Shown here: one piece after another, positions 8,872 through 17,872 of the stretch | Position numbering within the stretch: position 1 is the stretch's first letter | How the letters are laid out: each line of letters opens with the position of its first letter | Assembly: GCA_905214925.1 (NCBI GenBank) | Contig: CAJMOB010000004.1 | Location: forward strand, 1-64,000 | Source of the DNA: Scybalomonas sp905214925 | GTDB lineage: Bacteria; Bacillota; Clostridia; Lachnospirales; Lachnospiraceae | Length of the DNA: 64,000 nucleotides | Direction: 5' to 3' | Position numbers and translations under genes: made by a program | The notes under the pieces: generated by a model | The model's input: the letters and a program-made list of their open reading frames with translations, nothing else | Database searches by the model: none | Told to the model about the DNA's origin: nothing

Positions 8872-10371
8872 TTAACTATCCATTCCTAAAATATCATTGA
8901 TATTATTCTTATATAAAATAGCTTTCGCACCGTAAATTGCTTGCACGCCACCACTCACTTCTAAAACGTCAATAGCTCCAACTTTCTTCAATGCTTCTTT
9001 ATCCACTTTGGATACGTCGGTAACATTCACACGCAAACGGGTAATACAAGCATCTACATCTTCAATGTTCTCTTTTCCACCTAATGCTTTAATAATAATG
9101 ATCGATTCTTCTTTTAGAGAGGACTTTGTTGTCACTTCTGGTTCTTTTTCTTCCTCTTCTTCTCCACGTCCTGGCGTTAAAACGTTGAATTTGGTAATCA
9201 AAAAACGAAATAAGAAATAGTACACAAATGCCCAAGCAATCCCGAGTGGAATCTGTAACAACCAATGTGTCTTATCATTTCCTGGTAAAATACCAAATAA
9301 TAAGAAGTCAATTAATCCACCTGAGAATGTATTACCAATAGAGATATTTAAAATATCTGCTAACATAAATGCAAGGCCATCTAAAATAGAATGTATCACA
9401 TAAAGCCATGGTGCAACAAATAAAAACATAAACTCTAATGGCTCTGTAATACCAGTAACAAAGCTTGTCAATGCCACACCTAAAAATAATCCTTTGTATT
9501 TACTACGACGGATTTTTGGAACACAATGATACATAGCAAGTGCCGCTGCTGGTAATCCAAACATCATCGTAGAAAAACGTCCTGCAAAGAAACGAGTTCC
9601 TTCTGTGAACAATCCAACATGGCTTGAATCGGCTAATTGAGCAAAAAAGATATTCTGAGCTCCAACAACTGTAGCTCCATTTACAATTTCAGTTCCACCT
9701 AATGCTGTATACCAAAACATTGGATAAATCATATGATGTAAACCTACAGCTCCACATAAGCGCATTAAAAATCCATAAAAAAATGTTCCAATTGGACCTG
9801 CTGTGGAAATTATATCTCCTGTACTAACTAATAACTGTTGTACTGGAGGCCAAATTAAATAAAATCCTACACCAATAAAAACAGCAGTAAACGATGTAAC
9901 AATTGGTACAAAACGAGAACCACCAAAAAATCCTAGAATTTGTGGTAACTGAATATTTTGATATCGGTTATGTAACCATACTGCAATACACCCAACCACG
10001 ATAGCGCCTACAACGCCTGTATCAATCGTAGTTCCTTCTTCACTAAAAATTCCAATTAATGTGGAAATTGTCATTGTCATAACAAGATAACCAACGACTC
10101 CTGCAAGGGCAGCTGTTCCTTTATCTTTCTTCGCCAATCCTACACAAAGCCCAATACAGAGCAACAATGCTAAATTATTGAAAATAGCACTTCCTGCACC
10201 ATTCATTACTTTAAAAATAGTCTGCAAAATAACATTATCTAAAAATGGATATGTAGCAATTGTCGTAGTATTAGAAAAAGAACCACCAATTCCAAGCAAT
10301 AAACCAGCTGCTGGCAAAATAGCAATTGGCAACATAAAAGCTTTCCCAATTTTTTGTAATTGTTTAAACAT
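8872..10371 (-). CDS. PTS transporter, glucose/maltose-type EIICB
   Basis: Imports and phosphorylates a hexose or hexoside. The EIIC membrane part (about residues 1-390) contains the substrate-site block SGGLIDFLLFGILPGN and MFGLPAAALAMYHC, closest in pattern to the PtsG/MalX group; a Glu-rich linker (about 397-415) leads to the EIIB domain, whose phosphorylated Cys is C442 (DACITRLRVNV). There is no fused EIIA; the separate EIIA gene lies 173 bp upstream in the same direction. The exact sugar cannot be told from sequence by eye. Confidence 0.88.
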   Translation of the reverse strand: MFKQLQKIGKAFMLPIAILPAAGLLLGIGGSFSNTTTIATYPFLDNVILQTIFKVMNGAGSAIFNNLALLLCIGLCVGLAKKDKGTAALAGVVGYLVMTMTISTLIGIFSEEGTTIDTGVVGAIVVGCIAVWLHNRYQNIQLPQILGFFGGSRFVPIVTSFTAVFIGVGFYLIWPPVQQLLVSTGDIISTAGPIGTFFYGFLMRLCGAVGLHHMIYPMFWYTALGGTEIVNGATVVGAQNIFFAQLADSSHVGLFTEGTRFFAGRFSTMMFGLPAAALAMYHCVPKIRRSKYKGLFLGVALTSFVTGITEPLEFMFLFVAPWLYVIHSILDGLAFMLADILNISIGNTFSGGLIDFLLFGILPGNDKTHWLLQIPLGIAWAFVYYFLFRFLITKFNVLTPGRGEEEEEKEPEVTTKSSLKEESIIIIKALGGKENIEDVDACITRLRVNVTDVSKVDKEALKKVGAIDVLEVSGGVQAIYGAKAILYKNNINDILGMDS

Positions 10372-10544
10372 TCACTCTCATCCTCTCTATTTATTTCTTG
10401 CACTCTTAACTTTTTACCTTTATTTTTCCTTAGACATTTTCTTCTCTCCAATCATCTTTTCACTTTCTGATTATTCTCTAATAAATTTCTAATGATTTTT
10501 TAGCAATCCGTATCTAAAAAATTCAAATTACATAGTTTTGTTTT

Positions 10545-11033
10545 TTATTTCTTTTCACAAGAAAAAATTACATCTTCTGGAGTAACAACATCTCCTTGTT
10601 TCTTTTGGAACTGTAAAATACATTGTTCCTCTGGAGTAGATACTAAAACCATTGTATCGGTATATAGACCTTTTTCTTTTAATATGGATAAATCTACTTT
10701 GACAAGCACATCCCCTTTCTTCACACTTTCTCCCTGTTTGACTAGACAATCAAATCCTTCTCCACCTAAATTTACCGTATCAATTCCAATATGAATCAAA
10801 TATTCAATACCATCTTTATCTGTTATTCCAAAAGCATGTCCTGTTGGAAAAACAGCTGTTAATGTTCCATCACAAGGCGCCTTGAAAGTGCTTTCTTCTG
10901 GCACAATGGCAATTCCTCGTCCTGCTAATCCTTGAGAAAATACGGGATCTTGCACCTCGTTTAAATTTTTTACTATTCCTTTCACAACAGCATTTACTTC
11001 AACACCTTTTTTCTTCTTAAAAAATTGAAACAT
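10545..11033 (-). CDS. PTS glucose-family EIIA protein (Crr type)
   Basis: A 162-residue soluble EIIA that passes phosphate from HPr to the adjacent EIICB. The phosphorylated histidine is H81 (LIHIGIDTV) and its partner H66 (TGHAFGI). It is preceded by a GAGGAG site and is the first gene of a two-gene operon. The 173-bp gap to the EIICB gene has no obvious terminator. Confidence 0.92.
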   Translation of the reverse strand: MFQFFKKKKGVEVNAVVKGIVKNLNEVQDPVFSQGLAGRGIAIVPEESTFKAPCDGTLTAVFPTGHAFGITDKDGIEYLIHIGIDTVNLGGEGFDCLVKQGESVKKGDVLVKVDLSILKEKGLYTDTMVLVSTPEEQCILQFQKKQGDVVTPEDVIFSCEKK

Positions 11034-11483
11034 AGTTATCTCTCCTCTTCTTCTATAACGGATTAACGAACATCCATCTTTACCCGACTCTAATTGATTA
11101 TACTTGCTTTCTTTAATAGTTTTCTGAACCTACTATATCTTAATTGATTGGTATTTTCAAGTATTTTTATATTTCTGAAAATACTTTTAATACATCCAGA
11201 AAAAACCCCATTTTTTTACCAAAAGAAAAAGAATATTCTTGTTTATCTTGCACAATAAATGAAAGTTTTTTCAACTATAAACATTCTTTTGATTTCTCTT
11301 ACTTCTAATACAAAAAATATTTTATTCTCTATTTTTATTTTGTTAAGATATTTTTATTGGAATTTATTACTAATTAGTGATATTTTGTTATTATAAACAA
11401 AACAAACTACTATTTAGAATAATCAACACGAACATAACGTGCAATAGAACTTATAACAATATTTTAGAAAGAAGGAATCCTAT
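11034..11483. other. Intergenic region between divergent PTS and DsbA-like genes
   Basis: A 450-bp, very AT-rich gap. It contains the PTS promoter and inverted repeat described above; the rest, including the presumed DsbA-like gene promoter, shows no feature that can be assigned confidently. Confidence 0.5.
11132..11186 (-). promoter_or_regulatory. Promoter of the PTS operon with inverted repeat
   Basis: TTGAAA (11155-11160) and TATAGT (11132-11137) are spaced 17 bp on the minus strand. An inverted repeat, AAGTATTTT (11159-11167) with AAAATACTT (11178-11186), overlaps the edge of the -35 box and could bind a regulator. Confidence 0.65.
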
Positions 11484-12353
11484 ATGATAGAAATTATTGA
11501 ATTTACAGACCCTGTCTGCACTTGGTGCTGGGGTAGTGAACCCATTCTTCGCAAACTAGAAACCCGTTATTCCAATGATGTAAAAATTGGGTTTATTATG
11601 GGTGGACTCGTAAAAGATATGAACGATTTTCAAGATGAATTCAACGGTATCGGTGGGGAGAATGACCTTTCAAAAGTCAATGAGCAAATCGCCTCTCATT
11701 GGATTAAGGCATCAGAGCGCCATAAAATGCCAGTGGAAACAAAGGGATTTTCCCTTTTTACAAAAGATCATACTTCCACTTATCCATCAAATATCGCCTA
11801 TAAAGCAGCACAATTTCAAGGAGAAGAAATTGCCCATCGCTTTTTACGCCGAATTCGAGAAGCTGCTGCTACAGAAGCAAAACAAGTCAATCGACTTGAT
11901 GTACTAAAGGAACTTGCTTCTTCTGTCGGTCTTGACGAACAGCAATGGCTGATCGATATGGAAAACGGACGAGCCGAAAAAGAATTTGAAAAAGATCTTG
12001 CACTCTGTCAACAATTCCAAATCTATGCCTTTCCTTCTTATCTTGTAAAAGATGAAACGGGCAAAGGTATTTTACTTCGTGGATTCCAGTCTTATGAAAC
12101 ATTTCAACAGGCGATTCACCAATTGAGCGATGGTAAAATAAAAGAAACTCCTAGGAATCCACAACAATCACTTGAAGCAAGAGTAAAAGAACTAATTTTA
12201 AAATATGAAAGTATCACATTGTTTGAACTAACCTATATTTTAGAATGTTCCGAACAAGAACTATCACCGGCTCTAGAACGTCTCATCTCTGAAAATATAA
12301 TCAATCAAACAGCCGTTGGAAATGGATATTTTTTAACCATTTCTAAACGATAA
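11484..12353 (+). CDS. DsbA-family (FrnE/SpxH-like) protein with C-terminal winged-helix region
   Basis: The first 210 residues are a DsbA-type thioredoxin fold opening with FTDPVCTWCWGSEPILRKL; C12 and C15 form the CxxC site and the following W-x-x-EP is typical of the FrnE and SpxH/YjbH group. A cis-Pro loop is visible at AFPSYLV. Residues about 225-289 (ARVKELILKYESITLFELTYILECSEQEL...) look like a small winged helix. Possible roles are cytoplasmic disulfide chemistry or an adaptor in the Spx manner; sequence alone does not decide. It is monocistronic and ends at a strong terminator. Confidence 0.8.
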   Translation: MIEIIEFTDPVCTWCWGSEPILRKLETRYSNDVKIGFIMGGLVKDMNDFQDEFNGIGGENDLSKVNEQIASHWIKASERHKMPVETKGFSLFTKDHTSTYPSNIAYKAAQFQGEEIAHRFLRRIREAAATEAKQVNRLDVLKELASSVGLDEQQWLIDMENGRAEKEFEKDLALCQQFQIYAFPSYLVKDETGKGILLRGFQSYETFQQAIHQLSDGKIKETPRNPQQSLEARVKELILKYESITLFELTYILECSEQELSPALERLISENIINQTAVGNGYFLTISKR

Positions 12354-12416
12354 GAAATTTTCCATCAATTGTCATAAACTTTAAAATCATAGTTTCTGAC
12401 CTGTTTTAATGAAAAT

Positions 12417-12441
12417 GAAAAGCCCGCTTTGCGGGCTTTTC
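12417..12441. terminator. Strong intrinsic terminator between convergent genes
   Basis: AAAAGCCCGC and GCGGGCTTTT (12418-12440) form a GC-rich hairpin with A and T tracts on both sides, so it can stop the DsbA-like gene and the convergent cupin operon. Confidence 0.9.
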
Positions 12442-12469
12442 CTATTTATATAAGCGTTTCCTTACGCTT

Positions 12470-12883
12470 TCATTCCTTTATCTTTTCATACTCTTCATCA
12501 GAAACAGGTTCACACCATTCATTGGACGTTTCCTCACCCGGAACTTCTATGGCAAGATGAGCAAACCAACTATCATGGGCTGCTCCATGCCAGTGTTTTA
12601 CTTCCGGTGGAATCACAACCACATCGCCTGGATGAAGTTCTTGTGCTTCCTTTCCATATTCCTGATAATAACCACGTCCTGCAGTACAGAGTAAAATCTG
12701 ACCACCACCTGATTTCGCATGGTGGATATGCCAATTGTTTCGGCATCCTGGTTCAAATGTCATATTTCCAATTGGCACGCCTTCTGTGGTAAGCATATTC
12801 AAATAGCTCTGTCCTATAAAATATTTTCCAAATGCTACATTCTTTTCTCCAACAGGGAAAATACTTACTTCTTCTGGTTTCAT
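12470..12883 (-). CDS. Cupin-domain protein
   Basis: A 137-residue single-domain cupin. Motif 1 holds the metal ligands H52 and H54 (NNWHIHHAKSGGGQ) and motif 2 reads HPGDVVVIPPEVKHWHGA. This pattern is common in small cupins linked to quinone or carboxymuconolactone-type chemistry in redox operons. It is the third gene of the flavodoxin/aldo-keto reductase operon and has an AGGAGG site. The substrate is unknown. Confidence 0.85.
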   Translation of the reverse strand: MKPEEVSIFPVGEKNVAFGKYFIGQSYLNMLTTEGVPIGNMTFEPGCRNNWHIHHAKSGGGQILLCTAGRGYYQEYGKEAQELHPGDVVVIPPEVKHWHGAAHDSWFAHLAIEVPGEETSNEWCEPVSDEEYEKIKE

Positions 12884-12902
12884 TTTAATGCCCTCCTACG
12901 AC

Positions 12903-13760
12903 TCACTTTCCGCTAAACACTGGGAATCCACTAAACTCTCCATAATCCTTTAAAGGCTTCATCTGTTTCAATGTTTTCATATCTTCGTCAGAAATCATAA
13001 AATCAACCTTGGCATTTTCCCTCATATGGACTGGATTAGCAGTTTTTGGAAGTGGAACTGTATCAAGTTGTAAATCATAACGAATACAAAGCTGTGGAAC
13101 TGTCACATGATATTTTTCAGCCATTTTTGAAATTTCTGCATTTTTCAAAATTTCTCCGTGAGCCACAGGAGAATACGCTTCCACTAAAATATCTTTTTGA
13201 CGGCAATATTCCATTAAATCCACAGGCGTATTTCCGATATGAACAAGAAGCTGATTCACCATCGGTGCAACGGTACAAGAAGAAAGAATATTTTCAACAT
13301 CTTCTTCCTTAAAATTAGAGATACCGATTGCTCTTAACTTCCCAGCTTTATAAGCATCTTCTAACGCCCGCCATGCTTCCTGATTTCCTTTTGCATAATC
13401 ACCACCTCGAAAATCTGCCCATGGCTGTGGACTGTGGAGCAACATCAGATCAATATAATCAAGCCCTAGCTTTTGCAAAGAACCATCGATTGCCTCGACA
13501 GCCTCCTCATATGTTTTTATCTCAGCTGCCAACTTTGTAGTAACAAATAGCTCCTCTCTAGGAACACCACAACTTCGGATTCCTTCACCGACTCCTCGCT
13601 CATTTTCATAAGCCTGTGCTGTGTCAATATGTCGATACCCTAGTTTCACTGCTTCACAAACGGCTGTTGCTACCTGATCGTCTGAAATAAACCATGTTCC
13701 CAGTCCTAACTTAGGAATTTTCACTCCATTTGAAAGGGTGTATGTTTCTTCTAAAATCAT
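12903..13760 (-). CDS. Aldo/keto reductase
   Basis: A 285-residue NADPH-dependent carbonyl reductase with the complete catalytic tetrad D46, Y51, K76 and H109 (HIDTAQAYENE, VTTKLA, LMLLHSPQ). It resembles the 2,5-diketo-gluconate reductase/YvgN group. It lies between flavodoxin and cupin genes in a presumed operon under the divergent LysR regulator. A role in detoxifying aldehydes or quinones is plausible but not shown. Confidence 0.92.
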   Translation of the reverse strand: MILEETYTLSNGVKIPKLGLGTWFISDDQVATAVCEAVKLGYRHIDTAQAYENERGVGEGIRSCGVPREELFVTTKLAAEIKTYEEAVEAIDGSLQKLGLDYIDLMLLHSPQPWADFRGGDYAKGNQEAWRALEDAYKAGKLRAIGISNFKEEDVENILSSCTVAPMVNQLLVHIGNTPVDLMEYCRQKDILVEAYSPVAHGEILKNAEISKMAEKYHVTVPQLCIRYDLQLDTVPLPKTANPVHMRENAKVDFMISDEDMKTLKQMKPLKDYGEFSGFPVFSGK

Positions 13761-13841
13761 AGGATTCTCGCTCCTTTCTATTTACAATCTATTTATCATT
13801 CCTGTATCTGACAGCCAGTCAGAACACTATCCATCTATTTT

Positions 13842-14363
13842 CTATAAATTTACTCCACTATTTGTAAGCCATTTTCGAATCAATGTCTCAGAATTGCTGA
13901 CACTGCTACCACGGATTGCCAGCCCTTTCTCAACCTTTGCTCCTGAACAAATACGCCGAATGTCTTCTTCACTCGTTCCTAATCCACTTCCTTCATGGGT
14001 GCAAAAAGGTCGAATCGTTTTTCCTGTAAAATCAAAATGTTCTAGAAAGGTAAATACTGCCATCGGCATCGTGCTCCAATAGTTGGGGTACCCCAAATAA
14101 ATCACATCGTATTCCTTTAGACTTTCTGGATATTGCTTTAACTTAGGTCTAGCATTCCGACGCTGATCTGCCTGAGCCTGTGCAATACATTCATTGTAAT
14201 CCTTGGAATACTCTTGTAACGGCTCTATTTGAAACCTATCAGCTCCTGTTAACTGTTGGATAATACTAGCAGCTATTTCTGTATTCCCTATTTTTAAATC
14301 ACGGATAACACCATTTACATAATTCTCATGTCGTCTAGAAAAATAAGCAATTAGTTCTGCCAT
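13842..14363 (-). CDS. Flavodoxin family protein
   Basis: A 173-residue flavodoxin-like electron carrier. The FMN-binding start AYFSRRHENYVNG replaces the usual SxTGNT loop in the manner of the Flavodoxin_4 group, and YDVIYLGYPNYWSTMPMAVFTFLE is the typical second flavin loop; PFCTHEGSGLGTS is the third. It is the first gene of the LysR-controlled redox operon and has an AAAGGAG site. Confidence 0.87.
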   Translation of the reverse strand: MAELIAYFSRRHENYVNGVIRDLKIGNTEIAASIIQQLTGADRFQIEPLQEYSKDYNECIAQAQADQRRNARPKLKQYPESLKEYDVIYLGYPNYWSTMPMAVFTFLEHFDFTGKTIRPFCTHEGSGLGTSEEDIRRICSGAKVEKGLAIRGSSVSNSETLIRKWLTNSGVNL

Positions 14364-14394
14364 TTACACCACTCCTTTCTTATGTTCTAGCCTC

Positions 14395-14464
14395 ATTATA
14401 ATCCCATTTTTATTGACATGGAATCTCCCAAATGTTATTTTGGTATTAACTTAAAGTTTATACT
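14395..14464. promoter_or_regulatory. Divergent promoter region of the LysR regulator and redox operon
   Basis: For the minus strand TATAAT (14395-14400) lies before the flavodoxin gene without a good -35, as expected for an activated promoter. For the plus strand TTGACA (14413-14418) is followed 17 bp later by TATTTT (14436-14441). The palindrome AACTTAAAGTT nearby is a candidate LysR site. Confidence 0.5.
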
Positions 14465-14481
14465 AGAAAGGATGGTGTATT

Positions 14482-15375
14482 ATGTTTAATCCTCAACTCA
14501 CTGCCTTTGTTTCTGTAGTGGATTGTGGCAGTTTTACAAAAGCAGCAGAAAGTCTATTTATTTCTCCTACGGCTGTGATGAAACAGATCAATGCCCTAGA
14601 AAAACATCTTAATCTGAAACTTTTAGAACGAAATTCCCACGGGGTTCGTCCAACACAAGCAGGAGAAATCATTTATAAAGATGCAAAATTTTTATTTGAA
14701 TATTCGAAACGCTCCATTGAAAATGCAAGAAAGGTTATGGAGAATACAGATTGTACCTTCTGTGTTGGCACTTCCATGCTAAATCCTGCTAAGCCTTTTA
14801 TGGATTTATGGTATCAGGCTAGTCAGGATTTTCCAAATTATAAGCTCCATCTCGTTCCTTTTGAAGATAACCACGAGGGAATCCTTTCTGAAATTGCACA
14901 ACTCGGAGAAAAATTTGACTTTCTAGTTGGTGTCTGTGATTCTAAAATGTGGCTCAACAAATGCAATATGCTTTCTCTTGGGCGCTACAAAAAAATGTGC
15001 GCCGTATCCAGAGAACACCGCCTTGCCAAAAAAGATCATCTTGAAATATCGGATTTATATGGCGAAACGCTTATGATGGTAGCCAAAGGCGATTCTGGCG
15101 TAAATGACTTTATACGAAATGATCTCAACCGCAACCATCCAGCTATCCAGATTGAAGACACCCCACATTTTTATGATATCTCTGTCTTTAACCGCTGTGC
15201 AGAAACAAATAATGTGCTGCTTACATTGGAATGTTGGAAAGAGGTACATCCAGCCCTTGTCTCCATTCCAGTGAACTGGGATTACAGCAGTCCTTATGGC
15301 TTGTTGTATGCACTTGATCCATCAGAAGATGTACAAAGATTTGTTGAGCGGATACAGGAAATTCAAAGAAAATAA
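14482..15375 (+). CDS. LysR-family transcriptional regulator
   Basis: A 297-residue LysR protein with the N-terminal winged helix (residues 3-62: LTAFVSVVDCGSFTKAAESLFISPTAVMKQINALEKHL) and a substrate-binding co-inducer domain. Divergent placement next to the flavodoxin/aldo-keto reductase/cupin genes suggests it controls them in response to electrophile or redox stress; this is inference from LysR neighbour logic. Confidence 0.9.
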   Translation: MFNPQLTAFVSVVDCGSFTKAAESLFISPTAVMKQINALEKHLNLKLLERNSHGVRPTQAGEIIYKDAKFLFEYSKRSIENARKVMENTDCTFCVGTSMLNPAKPFMDLWYQASQDFPNYKLHLVPFEDNHEGILSEIAQLGEKFDFLVGVCDSKMWLNKCNMLSLGRYKKMCAVSREHRLAKKDHLEISDLYGETLMMVAKGDSGVNDFIRNDLNRNHPAIQIEDTPHFYDISVFNRCAETNNVLLTLECWKEVHPALVSIPVNWDYSSPYGLLYALDPSEDVQRFVERIQEIQRK

Positions 15376-15909
15376 TTAGCTTTTAAGACGAATAGACAAA
15401 CCTACCATAAGAAAAACGTTGTATATTATCATCAGGAAATTCTAAAATTAATTTAATTTTATCCGAAATATCAAAACATAACATTTAAGTATTCTCCTTT
15501 TTCTCCTCTTCTCGATATTCTTTTTTATGCAGGATTTTGTTCGGATACTCTACAATCAGATATCCAAAAGAAAGTAGTAGACTTCTCTATTATAGACATA
15601 TACATTATCATATTATATACTTCCAAAACTAATTCCACCAAACAGAGTGTAACGATAAGAGGCCCCAAACACACTTTCTTCCCTTGTAATTCCACTGACA
15701 CTCCCCCTTGTATCGTATTGGTAATCTACTATCCAGATCACTTACTATTTTCTGCAGTAGAAATATAAGTATTTTATTTTTCTAATCATATTAGTTCATA
15801 ATAACTCTTCATTATTTTCTTTTATAAAAGCTAAAAATTTATAAGCACTCTCTAAAGTTTTAACTTTATATTCATTAAATGTAATAGTCTCTTTCCATTC
15901 ATTTTCTTC
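15376..15909. other. Decayed region without intact genes
   Basis: No intact gene was found. On the minus strand short coding-like pieces can be read (SGITREESVFGASYRY... and GYLIVEYPNKILHKKEYREEE ending at a stop at 15485), separated by stops. They look like the 3' part of a decayed gene directly upstream of a 33-codon open frame. Confidence 0.4.
15383..15484 (-). CDS. Possible 33-residue small protein in a decayed region
   Basis: The frame MLCFDISDKIKLILEFPD... starts one codon after the stop of an upstream remnant (TAA then ATG) and has an AAGGAGAATACTTAA leader. No family was recognised. It may be a translated small protein, or simply the last legible piece of a decayed operon. Confidence 0.25.
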   Translation of the reverse strand: MLCFDISDKIKLILEFPDDNIQRFSYGRFVYSS

Positions 15910-16840
15910 TTATGCTATATCAAAAAAACATACCTCTATGCAATTTCTCTCTTTTAACTCAAATACTAGCCTTCTCAGATTCATTGATAGTAATGCAAAT
16001 TCATATTTCTTTTTTTCTTTTAGTTCAATAATTGCTTCAGTTTTACTTTTCTCTTTGTTAACTTTAAGCTTCAAGTCCTTTTCTATAAACTTCGTGATAC
16101 TTTTCATAACTCGTTCTGCTGATTTCTTTGATTTCACGTACACATTGCAATCATCTGCATAACGGCGGAACTTAATCCCTCTTCTTTCTAATTCCATATC
16201 TAGTTCATGTAACATGATATTATTTAATAGGGGAAATAAGTTCCACCTTGAGGCACTACTTCTACAGTAGCACTTACTATTCCCTTTTCCATCACTCCTC
16301 ATTTAGATACTTACTTATCCGTCCGATTACTCGTATATCCCTAATTCTTTATAAATCAGCCCAATTAACTTATCTTGGTTGACAGTATCAAAGTACGTTC
16401 TAAATCTATATCTACCGCCCATTTATAATCTTTATCCATGTATTCTTTACATTTTAGAATTGCTTGATGTGCATTTCGATTTGGTCTAAATCCATACTAT
16501 TTTCTAAAAATTTCTTCTCAAAGATTGGGGTTAGTACTTGTAATACTGCATGTTGTATCACTCGATCTACTACAATTGGTATCCCTAATGCTCTTGTTTT
16601 CCTATTATCCTTTGGTATTATTGTGCGGTCCTTCCAAAAGGTCATCGACTACCTCCGGTACTATAACCTCTGCTGACTTCTTAACGTTCATCCATACATC
16701 GCTGTATGGGTTGTTGCTTCAAAGTTCATTTCCACAACTTATCGCTAAGACCTCCCCAGGCAAGAACGCAATCCTCCTCTCCATCTATCCACCGCATTTA
16801 CATGAAATGATTTCAAGTAGTTATTGAACTTTAACCCATT
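15910..16840 (-). pseudogene. Degraded group II intron reverse transcriptase/maturase (LtrA-like)
   Basis: Pieces of one reverse transcriptase lie in different frames. One (about 16645-16454) reads ALGIPIVVDRVIQHAVLQVL with PIFEKKFLENS; another (16450-16330) reads MDKDYKWAVDIDLERTFDT; a third (16302-15910) carries RRYADDCNVYVKS, with the YADD polymerase motif. The family normally continues into thumb and X domains after VNKEKSK; here the frame passes instead into unrelated sequence ending at 15910. No domain V or VI RNA motif was found, so the intron is dead. Confidence 0.85.
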
Positions 16841-16861
16841 AGATTCCACACATGCTTGGGC

Positions 16862-16902
16862 AAAAAAAGGAGGAGAAACACGTCATCAGTGTTTCTCCTC
16901 CT
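16862..16902 (-). terminator. Terminator of the GH2/metallohydrolase operon
   Basis: AGGAGGAGAAACAC and its exact complement (16889-16902 and 16868-16881) enclose a 7-nt loop and are followed on the minus strand by a T run, 29 bp after the metallohydrolase stop. Confidence 0.9.
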
Positions 16903-16930
16903 AGTATAATAACGGTGTGGTCATTCAAGA

Positions 16931-17767
16931 CTAATCTAAAACAATGGTTTCCAAATCGTCTGGCACATAAACATTTCCATGGAAATTTTCTTTTGCCTCT
17001 TTTGTATAGCGTTCTTTTCTCGTATTCAATGTCTTATCCTCTGTATGGTATAAGACAAGATTTTTCACCATCAATTCACTGGCAAGTCTTCCAGCGTCTA
17101 AGGCTGTGCTATGGTGCTTTTCATATGGTTTAAATCGTTCCTTATCTTCATATAGGCAGAATGCCTCTGATAAAAGCCAATCACTCCCCATCACAACGGC
17201 ATAACACGCAATATTAAATGGCTCATCCCCAAGACAAGTGATTACCTTTCCATTGCCAAGTTCCCCTCGAAATCCAAATTGTTTTGCTTTTGTGGATAAA
17301 ATATCAAAGAAAAAGAGTTTCATATCCATTTTCTGAATCTCTATTTGCTCTCCATCCCTCACTTCTGTGATCAAAATACGTTGTCCGATATAACGCAATA
17401 ACTTTGTTGTGAGCATCATCTCACAAAAAGTTTCTAACATCTTTTTTACAACATCATGACAATAAATAGTAAAGATTCCATCATAAGTATTGTTTTCCAT
17501 CATAGAGGCGATTTTACGAATGACCCAAATGGCACCTAATACATGATCCGTATGCCCATGGGTCACAAACATATCATGCAAATTTCTAATGTCCATATTC
17601 GCCTGCTCCATCTGACGTAAAATACCATTGCCACCACCTGCATCCACTAAAAAATAATTTGTATTATATCTAATGGCAAAACACGTATTATAGCAATTTG
17701 TTACCATTGCGTTTCCAGTTCCTAGCATCAGTAATTCATACTTTTTTTCTTCTGTCATTTTATCCAT
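16931..17767 (-). CDS. MBL-fold metallohydrolase (RNase Z-like)
   Basis: A metallo-beta-lactamase-fold protein with the metal motif THGHTDHVLGAIW, an upstream VDAGGGNG and a later GDEPFNIACYAVVMGSDWLLSEAF plus HHSTALDAGRLA, which match the tRNase Z/arylsulfatase branch. The open frame extends upstream to a TTG at 17848 without a ribosome site; the ATG at 17767 (MDKMTEEKK) is preferred, giving 278 residues. It is the last gene of the GH2 operon and its role there is unclear; a phosphodiesterase or sulfatase-like activity on sugar derivatives is possible. Confidence 0.75.
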   Translation of the reverse strand: MDKMTEEKKYELLMLGTGNAMVTNCYNTCFAIRYNTNYFLVDAGGGNGILRQMEQANMDIRNLHDMFVTHGHTDHVLGAIWVIRKIASMMENNTYDGIFTIYCHDVVKKMLETFCEMMLTTKLLRYIGQRILITEVRDGEQIEIQKMDMKLFFFDILSTKAKQFGFRGELGNGKVITCLGDEPFNIACYAVVMGSDWLLSEAFCLYEDKERFKPYEKHHSTALDAGRLASELMVKNLVLYHTEDKTLNTRKERYTKEAKENFHGNVYVPDDLETIVLD

Positions 17768-17872
17768 TCCATTGTTACTTACACTCTTAATAAGAAGTTT
17801 TATCCTTACACATGAAGTAACATTCCTTTCCTTATATTCTATATCCAATATAACATAAGGACTTCTCTTCGT

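Noticed and set aside
16931..17848. Longer form of the MBL protein starting at TTG 17848
   Set aside because: No ribosome site, and the extra residues are not part of the fold; the internal ATG is more credible.
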